Below, piece by piece: positions 36,926 through 51,185 of a DNA stretch of 64,000 bases. Under the pieces are notes generated by a model that was given only the letters and a program-made list of their open reading frames with translations, ran no database searches and was not told the DNA's origin. A program made the translations under genes and the position numbers. Position 1 is the stretch's first letter. Each line of letters starts with the position of its first letter. This stretch comes from Microcebus murinus. Taxonomy: Eukaryota > Chordata > Mammalia > Primates > Cheirogaleidae. The stretch covers positions 71,317,381 to 71,381,380 of the forward strand of contig NC_134119.1 in NCBI RefSeq assembly GCF_040939455.1. The letters run 5' to 3'.

Positions 36926-38274
36926 CACACTACCTCCACTTTTGAGGGGTGAGGACTACAGGGGCCAAGTTATTAGATGACAATATAACTCTTTGAGGAC
37001 AAGCTCAGTCTGCCAGGATGATACTGAGAGCAGTGTCATCCCTTAGCATTCCTCTTCCTTACCCCAGGACTGGGGTCTCTAAAGAGAAAGACTACCACAT
37101 ACTTGAGGTAGCTAGATGCTGATGGGGCACAAAAAGAGCCACGAAAGTGCAGATGTCATAGTTTCTCCAAGGTGTAATTTTTTTTTTCTTGAATTCTCAA
37201 ATGAAGTCCTTCACCTATCATATAAGATCTTTATTTTCTGTGAGTTCAGTGGACAATGCCAGGTCCCCCTCCCTTTTTAAAGTTAGTTTTGCGATAAATT
37301 GTTTTTTCAAAAATAGATCTGATGCAAAATTCTTTCAGAGGAAACTGACTCTATAAGTAAATTTCAGCAAATAAAATATGTATTATATCTGTGAAACCTA
37401 GAAAGTCAGTTTTGTTAGTATTATCTTATCATATATGAAGCACTTTATTCTAAGAATTACTGTTTAAATTCCTTTTTAGCCTTATTTACTCTTAGAAAAC
37501 TAATTCTTAGTAGTGCTGAGATTATCAAGGCCTCCTGTTTTACCTTTAATACCTTTAAATATTTTCACTGCCCATTCTAATTCATAAATTCCCCTTTCCC
37601 TCTAGACCTGCTTCGTAGTCTATGGCCCCCAGAACCTAATATGATTGATTCACCTAATAACTTTATTCCATGCATGTTCTCTTTGTGTACCTGCCCCCAA
37701 TTGACAAGTACAGCTGCAGCAGAGTCCCCAGTCTCTTTCTTCTCTCCTAATGTAGAGTAAATGTCCTGCAGTCAAAAGACAGCACAACACATCGGCTCTG
37801 GATTCTGGCTGCCACTGACATGTAAAGGGATTTTCCCCAGCTGTGTTTCTGTTTTGCTCTCCTCTGTCATATCTGCAGTTTCCCCCATTATCACACATAT
37901 ATTGTCTAACTTCTACTCTTTTGAAAGAAAATGGTTACCTCTACCATCTCATTTCAGCTTCATTCCATTTTCTGACATTACTTGGCACCTCTTCTCTATT
38001 ATAAATTTCATAGCATGTAAATTGTATCTTAAACATAAAAAAGAAATTAATAAATTATTTTACATACAGTTGTCATGAAATGACTCTATGAAAGCAAAAC
38101 TTTGCTAGAGACTTGAATTGAGATTATGTATGGCTATCTGAGGGAAAGAAGATCAGGCAGAGAGATAGAAATTAAAAGTCCTTGTGGAAATAATGTAGGA
38201 AACATTAAGGTGGATATTATGTATGTCTGTAGATAATATCATCTCCTATCTCACAGTTGTATTTCACACATTCA
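36926..38274. other. Intergenic stretch, nothing identified
   Basis: Unique-looking sequence with no supported gene or repeat. Frames at 37650-37898 (-) and 37761-38078 (+) overlap antisense and show no domain. Confidence 0.5.
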
Positions 38275-38800
38275 AATTATTTTATTTATTTTTAAAAATT
38301 GGTCCATAATATTTATACATATTTGAGGTACATGTGATATTTTGATACATACACAGAATGTGTAATGATCAAATCAAAGTATTTAGGATATTGTTCACCT
38401 CAAACACTTATGTTTTTTTGTGTTGGGAACATTTCAAATCTCTTCTAGCTATTTGAAATATACACTATATTTTTAACTATATTCACCCTACTGTGCTACT
38501 GAACTCTATAACCTATCCCTCTACCTAACTGTATGTTTGCACCTATTAACTAACCTCTCTTTGTTCCTTGCCCTCAACACACACACCCTTCCCAGCATCT
38601 GGTAGCTTTCATTCTACTCTCTACCTCCATGAGATAATCTCTTATAGACCCCACATATGAGTGAAAACATGCAATAAATGTCTTTCTATTTCTAACTTGT
38701 TTCGTTTAATATAATGACCTCCAGTTCCATCCATATTACTGAAAATGACAGGATTTTACTCTTTTTATGGCCAAATAGTATTCCATGGTGAATAAATACC
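38275..38800 (-). mobile_element. L1 3' end (L1MA/L1PB-like), antisense
   Basis: 'acatttgaggtacatgtgatattttgatac', 'accccacatatgagtgaaaacatgc', 'acctccagttccatccatatt', 'ggccaaatagtattccatggtg'. Better preserved than the relics at 1.1 and 13 kb. Confidence 0.85.
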
Positions 38801-39299
38801 ACATTTGTACTATGAGAAACATATACTTACAAAATTGTTATAGACTTTGCTAGCCTGTTACAGAACATTGATATGTGACAGACAATTCACTATTGTCTAC
38901 TGCCTAGCTTTCTTTGTAAAAGTAGTTTACTAATGGCTAAAAATTATAATTAAGATGTGAAAATATAACTGCTAAAAATAAGGGAAATAACTATGAAAGG
39001 TATGTAAGGAAAGGATGTGTTTTTTTATAAGGAAAGGTATGAGATATGATGGATATGCTTTTGTTAAAGGAAAAATAAAATAATTTCATCCTAACATAAT
39101 ACAGTGAGTTGATCCAGAATGAGAAAGAAGGAAAATATAGGACAGAACCCAAATGGATATAGAAAATTATAGGTTTGTGGAAAAGAAATTTTATGTGTGA
39201 TCAAGCTGGAAAGATTAAAAGAATTTATTTATAAGGCTTTAAAAAATATGAATCCAATAGTATACTGATACAAAACTGGAATTTGGTTTTTGGTTTTGT
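38801..39299. other. AT-rich stretch, nothing identified
   Basis: No open frame or repeat recognised. Confidence 0.5.
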
Positions 39300-39636
<337 letters not shown>

Positions 39637-39759
39637 TGAATTTGGTTTTCTTTCTGTTAAAATGACAAAGTTTTTTGGATTACTGGTCTGTTCTTAATAA
39701 GAGGCAGTAAAAGGTTTTTCTTTTCCTTTTAAGTAATCTACCTAGTTGTTGACCCAGAT

Positions 39760-40330
39760 AAGTGACCAAGACAAAAATCTCAATCAATGGAGCTTTATTA
39801 AGTCAAATTTAGGATGTGCTCAGGAAAAACATGAACCACAAGCAGACCTGTAGCTATTTTTTTTAAAGGGTAATTTGGGAGCTTTAGCATTTAAAGGCAT
39901 ACAGAGAGATGAGAGAGAGGAAAAGGTGGCCTGGGGGACCAATGAGGCAAAATAGTTACTTTCTTGTGAGGGCCAGGAAATCTGCATTTTACATAAAATA
40001 AGGGGAATGTTAAAAGAGGAAAAGGGAGTGAAGGAAGCATCTATCATGTAGATGTCTCTGGGTAGGTGGAAGAATGTCTGATTCTGTCTTGTCTCCAGTA
40101 CTGTTACCTATAAAGATAAACTTGTAATTCATTATTGGTGTAGACATAGTTACAATTTACATGTCCCTGCTTATGGGAAGTCAGCAGGGATTGCCTTAAT
40201 GAATGATCTGTGGGTCCAGTTCTTCACAGGTGCCTGAGGCCTTTACCCTCCCTTTGCATAAGGAGTTGGGAGGTGTGGTCCTGAGATTTTGATATTCTTT
40301 TTACATAGGAAACAAAGATTCTGTGCTTTA
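39760..40330 (-). mobile_element. Possible antisense LTR, old
   Basis: 'caatcaatggagctttattaagtcaaatttag' has the antisense R-region look also seen in the ERV-C LTR at 56385 (inverse AATAAA followed by 'tgagccaaatttgagg'). The rest has no defined ends. Tentative. Confidence 0.35.
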
Positions 40331-40413
40331 TCAGAATAATTTCCTATGCTGTATGTTAACATTTATTGTTTTGATTATTTAAGAGTATAAGTCTCACTTT
40401 TGAAGATCTAAAG

Positions 40414-40604
40414 CAGGGGTCCTCAAACTTTTTAAACAGGGGGCCAGTTCACTGCCCCTCAGATCGTTGGATAGTGCGCACTGTGGGGCTGGGACCAGTC
40501 AGCTGCTAAGCAGGACAGGCAGTGGCAGCAAAAACACCCAGAGGGCCGAATAAATGTGCTAGGCACGTGTATGTGGCCTATGGGCCATAGTTTGAGGACA
40601 CCTG
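40414..40604 (+). mobile_element. hAT-type MITE, 191 bp
   Basis: Terminal inverted repeats CAGGGGTCCTCAAACT and AGTTTGAGGACaCCTG, with only noncoding sequence between. 'tctaaag' occurs directly before the left end and four bases after the right end, consistent with an eroded 8-bp duplication. Termini starting CAG are typical of hAT elements. Confidence 0.8.
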
Positions 40605-41098
40605 ACATTCTAAAGTTTTTTTGTTTGCTTGTTTACATTTTTGACAATTTTGCCTTCCCAAAATCAATATCTAAATGTTAGGGCCTAGGGCCCATAGATA
40701 GCCAATAACCAGCCGTTAGCTTCTGTATTATGCTTGCTTGGGAGAATGGGAAATTTTCAGTTGAACTTTATCTGACTCCACACCCGCCATCCTGACTCTG
40801 CTAGTGTGATTAAGTTTAGAAACTAAGGAGAAGGGCAGTGGTGCATGGCACGACTGCCCACAAAATATACCCTCTAGGCCAGGGTCAAAGTGCCCTGGAC
40901 CCCTGAGGTGCCTGACATGCTTCATGTACCCAGTGGAATGTGCTCAGGCTTAGATCACAGGATGCAGGATGATTTCAACTAAGATTGATGCTGTCCGTAA
41001 TTAGGATACTTCAGAGGCTTCCCCTCGGATGAATTTTAGCTGCAGCCGGTGACTCCTACAAAACCCATCTCAAGGTTCCAACTACCCCATTGTGCTAA

Positions 41099-42870
<1,772 letters not shown>

Positions 42871-44398
42871 GGTAGATTAATAATAAGAATGGGGGGAATC
42901 AAGATGGCGGACGAGAAACACCGCCAGACAGAGTGTCTCTGCAGAAAAGACAGATTCTAGCAGAAATTAGAAGAAGCAAGCAGATGAGCATACAGCGGCT
43001 GGAAGGAGGGGTACCTGAGACCACAGGAGACTCCACGGGAGGAGGTTACGGAGGAGAACTGGAAGCTGAGACCGCCACAGCCCGGAGACCAGCAGGAAGT
43101 GTAGGTGAATCAGCCAAGTTTCCCCTCCCCTGCATCCCGGACTGCTAGTGGGCTCCCAAACGGGTGGAGAGACCTGCAGACACCAGCCCAGAGACAGCCG
43201 CCGCCAGCGAGCAGTAAGCCAGGAGCAGACATGGCACCAGGCTCCCAAATCCCTCGGGCACCTCCGTGTGCACAGACCCGAGCCGCGCGGCAGACGCCAT
43301 ATTGCCTCCTCCTCCCCTCCGCCAACCCTACCCGCTGCTGCCCAGGGAGACAATACAGCCACCAGCCAGAGGCACCTCCAGGGAACAGGACCTTCCCTTG
43401 TGGGGCCCTACAGCTGACTCAGGGGAACTCAGAGTGTGAGCTCCCGACCCGCCAGCCCTCCCAGGTGCTGCTGGCACGGTGATCCCAGAAGAACGGGGCA
43501 GACCCTGAGGCTGAGAGACATAGACCCAGCGTGGGCTCCCTGTGGGTGAATTGGGACCAGCACTCCTCTCCCTGGTGGGGATACAGTTTGAACTCTGGGA
43601 CCCAGAGGTCAGACCTGCAGAACAGATCCCGTGCACCGAGGTCTCGCGTTGCCTGGGGCACAGAAGGGATATACGTGAACAGCCTACTGAGGTGTGTGTG
43701 CCTTCAGGGGCAGATCAGCGTCCTAGAGGGCAACCCTCCTCCCAAAGGGAGGCCGTGCACCCAGCCCAGGTGGCGTTCCTGCACAGGGAACCTCCCCGCC
43801 GGCATCACAGTCATGGGAGGCCTGGTGGCAGAGGCCCAGGAGTAGCCTCAGAGTTGGGGAGGGTGGAAAGAAGCGAGACAGCCCCACCCCCACACGCAGA
43901 CTCTCTGGCTGAGCGGGGCCATTCCAGCCCCTCCCTGGCAGCTTTTCCTGGAAGCAGAGAACAGAACTTTGACCCCTGCTAACGGCATTGGTGGTGCCTG
44001 AGGGCAGGCTGACCCAACCCAGCTCCACCCAGACTCACTCACAGACCAGCCCTCACTGAGGGGGAGAAAAGGACACGCCTGGAAGTCCCAGGGCCCCACC
44101 CACCACCTGAGGCACTGAGTGCCTCTCTATAGGAATAAGAGCTGATAACAGGACATAAAAACAACAGGGTAGCCTGTTCCTCCAAGCAAGCGCCACCTAC
44201 TGCCATGGAGGACATCCTGCACACCCTTTTCACGGCACCTACTGACTCATTATACAGGGAGTGGTCAAATCTCACCCACAGACACCACCTACTGGCTCAC
44301 AAATGAAACAAGGTGTGTGAATACCCAAACGAAAACCTAAAGGAAAGAAACAACAACCAATGGACATGGGAAGAAATCAGTGAAGGAACTCTGGAAAT

Positions 44399-45241
44399 AT
44401 GAAGAACCAAATGGAAAACACACCCCCAAAGAGGAGCACCAGCTCCCTAGAAACAGACACCAACCAAAATCAGGCAACCAAAATGACAGAAGAGGAATTT
44501 CCAATGTGGATCATAAGAAAATTCAACGACCTGCAAGAACAACTCAATAACCAACACAAAGAAGCCACAAAAAGCCTCCAGGATCTGGAACAAAAGTTCA
44601 TTAAAGAAATTGACACAATGAAGAAAAGTTTAACTGAACGCCTGGAAATGAAGAATCAATTCAGGAAACTACAAAATACAGTGGAAAGTCTCAAGAACAG
44701 GGTAGATCAAACAGAAGAAAGAATCTCAGAGATTGAAGATAACATCCTCCAATTAAATAAATCAGTCACAGAGATAGAGCAGAGAAACAAGAGGAAAGAG
44801 CAAAGCCTACAAGAGATGTGGGATTATGTGAAGAAACCTAATGTGAGGGTCATAGAGTTACCAGAAGGGGAAGAAGACAACACTCAAGGGTTGGACAAGC
44901 TATTTGAAGATATAATAGAGGAAAATTTCCCAGGCCTTGCTCAAAATCTCGATATACAAGTTCAAGAAGCTCAGAGGACCCCTGGGAGATTCAATGCAAA
45001 CAGGAAGACATCACGATATGCAGTCATCAGACTGACCAAAATATCAACTAAAGAGGCCCTTCTAAGAGCTGTAAGACAAAAGAAGCAAGTGACATACCAG
45101 GGAAAGCGAATTCGCATAACACCAGACTTCTCTAATGAGACTTTACAAGCAAGGAGAGACTGGGGCCCCATTCTCACTCTTCTGAAACAAAACAATGCCC
45201 AGCCTAGAATCTTATACCCTGCAAAACTAAGCTTCATATAG
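44399..45241 (+). pseudogene. L1 ORF1 (RNA-binding protein), cut by one nonsense change
   Basis: 280 codons open. A coiled-coil region (about residues 45-150, EQLNNQHKEATKSLQDLEQK and on) is followed by the RRM/CTD-like part (NVRVIELPEGEED, RITPDFSNET). The open frame ends LSFI-TAG at 45239-45241, where the usual continuation begins with Tyr then EGEIKTFSDKQ. The frame resumes after the TAG for about 40 codons to 45370, so a single TAT/TAC to TAG change truncates it. A classic ORF1p is about 320-340 aa. Confidence 0.9.
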
Positions 45242-45409
45242 GAAGGAGAAATAAAGACATTCTCAGACAAGCAAAGTCTCAGAGAATTCACCAAGACAAG
45301 ACCAGCCCTACAAGAAGTACTCAAAACAGTGTTATGCACGGAACACCATAATAAAAACTCACGAATATAAAAACAACCAACACTCAAAGATTAAAGGCCA
45401 GATATTACA

Positions 45410-48400
45410 ATGGCTCAAGAGAGAAATCAAACCAACAACATCCAATCCAACAGAATGAACAGTAATCTACCTTACCTATCAATTATCTCCATAAATGTGA
45501 ATGGCTTAATCTCTCCACTCAAGAGACATAGGCTGGCTGAATGGATAAGAAATACAGGCCAAGTATATGCTGTCTTCAGGAAACACATCTAACCTGCAAG
45601 GATGCATATAGACTAAAAGTAAAAGGGTGGAGATCAGTATTCCAAGCAAGGGGAAGCCAAAAGAAGGCTGGTGTGGCAGTTCTAATTTCAGACGATTTAG
45701 TTTTTAAACCAACAAAAGTAGTGAAAGATAAAGAGGGTCAATATATAACGGTAAGGGCACAGTTCAACAAGAAGAGATAACAATTTTAAATATATATGCA
45801 CCCAACTTAGGTGCACCCAGATTCATAAAGCAAACCTTACTGGATCTAAGCAAATGGATTAATAGCAACTCCATAATCACCAGAGATTTCAACACCCCAC
45901 TGACAGCACAAGACAGATCCTCCAAACAGAAAATTAATAAAGAAATAATGGACTTAAACAAAACTCTAGAACAATTGGGTCTGACTGACAGTTACAGGAC
46001 ATTCTACCCCAAATCCACTAAATATACATTCTTCTCATCAGCTCATAGGACATTCTCTAAGATTGACCATACCCTAGGACACAAAGTAAACCTCAAGAAA
46101 TTTTAAAAAATGGAAATCATACCATGTATCTTCTCAGATCACAGTGGAATAAAGGTAGAAATCAACCCTAACAGAAACTCACATTTCTACACAAAAAACG
46201 TGGAAATTAAACAACCTCCTACTAAATGATTACTTCATAAATGAAGAAATCAAGATGGAAATATAGGCAACAACAGTGGGCTAAAAAAAAAAAAAAAGAT
46301 GGAAATAAAAAAATATGAAAAAAATGACAATGGAAAGACAAGTTATCAAATCCTCTGGGACACAGCTAAAGCAGTTCTGAGAGGAAAGTTTATCTCCATA
46401 AATGCCTATAACCAAAAATCAAAAAGATCACAAATAGACAATCTAATGAAATGACTCAAAGAGCTGGAAAAAGAAGAACAGCCTAACCCCAAACCCAGAA
46501 GAAGAAGTGAAATCAACAAGATCAAATCAGAACTAAATGAAATTGAAAACAGGGAAGCTATTCAGGAGACTAATGAAACAAAAAGTTGGTTCTTTGAAAA
46601 AATAAACAAAATTGACATGCCATTGGCTAAGCTAACGAAAAGCAGAAAAGAGAAATCTCTAATGAGCTCCATCAGGAACAAAAAAGGAGATATCACAACT
46701 GATCCCAAAGAGATACAAGATATAATTTATGAATACTACAAAAATCTTTATGCACAAAAACTGGGAAATGTGGAGGAAATGGATAAATTTCTAGAAACAC
46801 ATAGCCTCCCTAGGCTCAACCAGAAAGAAATAGATTTCCTGAACAGACCAATCTCAAGACCTGAAATAGAAACAGCAATTAAAAATCTCCCTAAAAAGAA
46901 AAGTCCCAGTCCAGATGGTTTCACACCCAAATTTTACCACACTTACAAAGAAGAACTAGTACCTATCTTGCAGAAACTATTCCACAACATCGAGAAGAAC
47001 GGAAACCTCCCCGACACCTTTTATGAAGCGAATATTACTCTGATACCAAAACCAGGAAAGGATGCAACAAAAAAAGAAAACTACAGACCAATATCCCTAA
47101 TGAATATAGATGCAAAAATTTTCAACAAAATCTTAGCTAACCGAATCCAGACGCTTATCAAAAAAATAATCCATCACGACCAAGTGGGCTTCATCCCAGG
47201 GATGCAGGGATGGTTCAACATATGTAAATCTATAAATGCAATTCACCACATAAACAGAAGCTAAAACAAAGACCACATGATTCTTTCAACAGATGCAGAA
47301 AAAGCTTTTGACAAAATTCAACACCCTTTCATGATACGAACACTTAATAAAATAGGCACAGAAGGAACATACCTAAAATGATACAAGCCATATATGACAG
47401 ACCCATAGCCAACATCATACTGAATGGGGAAATATTGAGAGCATTCCCACTTAGAACCGGAACCAGACAAGGCTGCCCACTATCTCCACTTCTATTCAAC
47501 ATAGTGCTGGAAGTCCTGGCTACAGCAATCAGACAGGAAAGTGGAATTAAAGGTATCCAAATAGGGGCAGAAGAGATTAAACTTTCACTGTTTGCTGATG
47601 ATATGATATTATATTTAGAAAACCCCAAAGATTCAACCAAGAAACTCCTGGACCTGATAAATAAATTTAGTAAAGTCTCAGGATACAAAATCAATACACA
47701 GAAATCAGCAGCATTCATATACGCCAACAACAATCAAATTGAGAACCAAATCAAAGACTCAATTCCCTTCACAATAGCAACAAAGAAATTAAAGTACCTA
47801 GGAGTACACTTAACCAAGGAGGTAAAAGACCTCTACAGCGAGAACTATGAAACACTGAGGAAGGAAATAGCAGAGGATGTAAACAGATGGAAATCCATAC
47901 CATGCTGGTGGATCGGCAGACTCAACATCATCAAAATGTATATACTACCCAAACTGATCTACAGATTCAATGCAATACCTATTAAAATCCCACCAGCATT
48001 CTTCACAGATATAGAAAAAATAATTTTACGCTTTGTATGGAACCAAAGAAGACCCTGAATATCTAAAGCAATTCTAGGCAACAACAACAAAAAAAAGGGA
48101 GGTATTAATATGCCAGATATCAAATTATACTACAAAGCTGTAGTAATTAAATCAATCTGGTATTGGCACAAAAATAGGAATATGGACCAGTGGAACAGAT
48201 CTGAAAATCCTGATATAAAACCATCCTTATATAGCCATCTAATCTTTGACAAAGCAGACAAAAACATACGCTGGGGAAAAGAATCCATTTTTAATTAATG
48301 GTGCTGGGAAAACTGGATAGCCACTTGTAGAAGGCTAAAGCAAGACCCACACCTTTTACCTCTCACAAAAATCAACTCATGCTGGATAACAGACTTAAAC

Positions 48401-49000
48401 CTAAGGTATGAAACTATTAGAATTCTAGAGAAAAATGTTGGAAACACTCTACTAGACATCGGCCTAGGCAAAGAGTTTATGAAGAAGTCCCCAAAGGCAA
48501 TCAAAGCACCAACAAAAATAAATAAATGGGACATGATCAAACTAAAATGCTTCTGCACAGCCAAAGAAATAGTCATGAAAGTAAACAGACAACCTACAGA
48601 ATGGGAGAAAATTTTTGCATCCTACGCATCTGATAAGGGGCTGATAACCAGAATATACTTAGAACTCACGAAAATCAGCAAGAAAAAAAATCAAATAACC
48701 CTATTAAAAAGTGAGCAAAGGACTTGAACAGAAACTTTTCTAAAGAAGACAGAAGAATGGCCAATAAACATGAAAAAATGCTCAACATCTCTAATCATCA
48801 GAGGATGCGGAGAGAGAGGAACACTCCTACACTGCTGGTGGGACTGCAAACTAGTTCAACCTCTGTGGAAAGCAATATGGAGATACCTTAAAGCGATACA
48901 AGTGGATCTACCATTTGATCCAGCAATCCCATTGCTGGGCATCTACCCAAAAGATCCAATGACACTCTACAAAAAAGACACCTGCACCGAATGTTTATAG
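45410..49000 (+). pseudogene. L1 ORF2 (endonuclease-reverse transcriptase), multiply broken
   Basis: The start MAQERNQTNN and the endonuclease N-terminus (ISINVNGL) are followed by a frameshift near 45575. ICCLQETHL and DDLVFKP then occupy another frame to 45780. Stops and indels continue through 46100-46600. The RT domain is open at 46617-47264 and, after a frame change, at 47378-48058, with FADD at 47591-47602. The C-terminal part (LLHCWWDCKLVQPLW, PAIPLLGIYPKD) ends near 49000. Confidence 0.92.
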
Positions 49001-49456
49001 CAGCACAATTCATAATTGCAAGGCTGTGGCAATAGCCCAAGTGCCCATCAATCCAAGAATGGATTAATAAAATGTGGTATATGTATACCATGGAGTACTA
49101 TTCAGCTCTAAGAAACAATGGTGATATAGCACATCTTATATTTTCCTGGTTAGAGCTGGAACCCATACTACTAAGTGAAGTATCTCAAGAATGGAAAAAC
49201 AAGCACCTCATATATTCACCAGCAAACTGGTATTAACTGAGCAGCACCTAAGTGGATACATGGGTATTACAGTTATAGGGTATTGGGCAGGGGGGCGGGT
49301 ATATACATACATAATGAGTGAGATGTGCACCATCTGGGGGATGGTCATGCTGGAAAGTCAGACTTGTGGGGGGAGGGGGGAAAGGGCATTTATTGAAACC
49401 TTAAAATCTGTACCCCCATAATATGCCAAAATAAAAAAAAGAAGAAGAAGAAGAAA

Positions 49457-49817
49457 CCAAGTGATAATCAAACCATGTCAGGAATATTAGTTCGGCCTCT
49501 GGCCTATTAATTTCTTACTTGAGATTTCTGAAGGTATTACTTATTGTACTAAATGTAAACTTGCAAATTCAAAACTAAGTCGGTAGTTTTGCTTCCCATG
49601 TTCTGGTGTTTGAAATTCAAGAGCATAGTGCACTACTGCAGCATGAAGGGAAAAAAGGGAAAAAAGATATTAGAGAGCAAAGTATAGTAATAGGTTCCTT
49701 AACTTTGGAGATTTAGTGCCTTAAAATATGAATTCTATGATGATCTTCTATATAAAAAGTATATTTATTGACTATGATAAAATAAAAGATGATGTAAAAA
49801 AATAAAATAAAACAAGA
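49457..49817. other. AT-rich stretch between L1 and ERV-A
   Basis: No gene or repeat recognised. It may include the start of the ERV-A LTR, whose left end I cannot fix. Confidence 0.4.
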
Positions 49818-50038
49818 TTGTAAGATTAATGCTTTGTCTCACTTCTGTAAAAACACTTGCTAATCGGATTTTTAGAGTGTTTTTTGCCTTTAAAAAGGGG
49901 CTGTTTTTCCCTTCTCATCACTACTTGCGGTGCCTGCCTCTCTGCAGGACAGGGGTAGTCCTGGCCAGTAAATAAAGACTCACAATTCGGCCCAAGTCGG
50001 TTTCTAAGGTGGGCTTCTCGCGCACTGCAGACTGGATG
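49818..50038 (+). mobile_element. ERV-A 5' LTR (3' portion at least)
   Basis: A TATA-like 'ctttaaaaagg' (about 49890) is followed by AATAAA at about 49967 and a short R-U5-like run. A primer-binding site begins at 50041. A TG start at 49818 would make a very short LTR, so the left end is uncertain and the terminal CA is not preserved clearly. Confidence 0.45.
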
Positions 50039-50040
50039 TT

Positions 50041-50058
50041 TGGAGGCCCCAGGAGACT
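50041..50058 (+). other. ERV-A primer-binding site, tRNA-Thr-like
   Basis: tggaggccccaggagact closely fits the complement of a tRNA-Thr 3' end (TGGAGGCCCCAGTGAGAT) with one base missing. Confidence 0.55.
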
Positions 50059-51185
50059 GGGGCACAGGGCGCCTGGCGGCGGGGCGGCGCCTGGCCTGTT
50101 GCTTAGTCTGTCCCGCGGCCCCTCGGGTCGGTGGGGAGGCCGAGCGCCGCCGCCGGGGCCTGGCGGGCGCTGGGGAAGCCGGCGGGGGGGGGGGGGGGGG
50201 GGCGGCGCATGCGCGGCCTGTTGCCTGAAGGTCCTGTTTGTTGCTTGTGGACTGCTGTCCGGTCTTACTATGTGTCGCCTTGTGTCATTGTAAACGTGTT
50301 CGAACGGCACGTGAAAACAGAAATGAGTCCGGCGGCGGACCCAGCACAGGACAAGCGGAGTGAGGAGCGCGGTCGGGCCGGCGGGGCTGCCCGGCTGTGG
50401 GGAGAGAACAGTGGACGGCGCAGCAGGGAAGGCCGCCGCCCGTCTGCACACGGAAGCAGGACTAACTCCACGATCCCTCTGCGTCGTGCTTTCCCATGAC
50501 GGGAGCGGACCTGTTCGCTTGTCTCGCAAGGGTCCCAGGAGCGCAGCGCAGACGCCGCCCGCCGCCCCCAGGGCCTGCGCGCCGGCTCCCTGGCTCGGTC
50601 CTGGTTTTTGCATTCCTTGTCAGCGCCATTTGCTTTTTGCTACCTGCTGCTTGCGGTTTGCTGTTTGTTACTAACACAGGAGAGACATGATCTTTTTGCA
50701 GTGGCTTCAATTAATCGGCGTCCCCTCCAGGTTCAACTTCAAGGTGTTAGCGGATTTGCTATCTCAGTGACTGGGTGAATGTACTGGCCGCCTGGCCTGT
50801 TGGTTTCCTGTGCTCCGTAGAGGTGTTTATTCAGTGGCTCCAGAGGACTCGGGCAGAAAGCGTTCTTTCAGTGATGATGTTGGATGACAGTGGGCTTCGT
50901 TCTCCTTTTGAGAACCGACTTCTCGTCGTCTGATCTGTGTCCTCGTTAACCTCTGCACCACACACAGCTGCTCGTCTTTCAGGGCCTTAGGAGGGGGGAG
51001 CCAATAAACCCGCAGCCGCGCTGCTGACTCTGCAGAAGACACCTCACAGCAGGCTGTCTCTTCGTGGGCATCCAGGCTAACTAAAACCCTACCCTTTTTA
51101 GTCAAATTGTTATCATTTAAATAGAACGAGTTTTGAGGCTACCTTTTCTTCTCTGTTAAACATTTTGTATTCTTGAGTGTCAACC
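50059..51185 (+). mobile_element. ERV-A untranslated leader, CpG-rich with a G19 run
   Basis: About 1.1 kb between the primer-binding site and gag. Its first 650 bp are unusually rich in GC and CpG, including an uninterrupted run of 19 G at 50184-50202. A 92-codon minus-strand frame at 50827-51105 has gene-like composition, but I recognise no family. The leader assignment rests on position between PBS and gag. An unrelated CpG island remains possible. Confidence 0.4.

Larger units (their letters stand above)
42886..49456 (+). mobile_element. Near full-length L1 retrotransposon (lemur type), inactive
   Basis: The 5' end 'gggggaatcaagatggcgg' fits the start of an L1 5' UTR, which runs to 44398 and is GC-rich. 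ORF1 and ORF2 follow, then a 3' UTR with a 'ggggggaggggggaaa' G-rich tract (49370) and 'ccataatatgccaaaataaa'. The tail is A-rich with (GAA)n. At about 6.57 kb it is close to full size for an L1. Both ORFs are damaged, so it cannot move autonomously. No clear target duplication was found: the left flank 'taataataagaat' and right flank 'gaaaccaagtgataat' do not match. Confidence 0.95.

Noticed and set aside
42933..44275. Many 70-146 codon frames on both strands
   Set aside because: They lie in the GC-rich L1 5' UTR and overlap in all frames. No known protein is visible.
50827..51105. 92-codon minus-strand frame upstream of gag, as a gene
   Set aside because: Composition is gene-like, but there is no recognisable family, no splice context, and an ERV leader is the simpler reading. 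Kept only within a finding.
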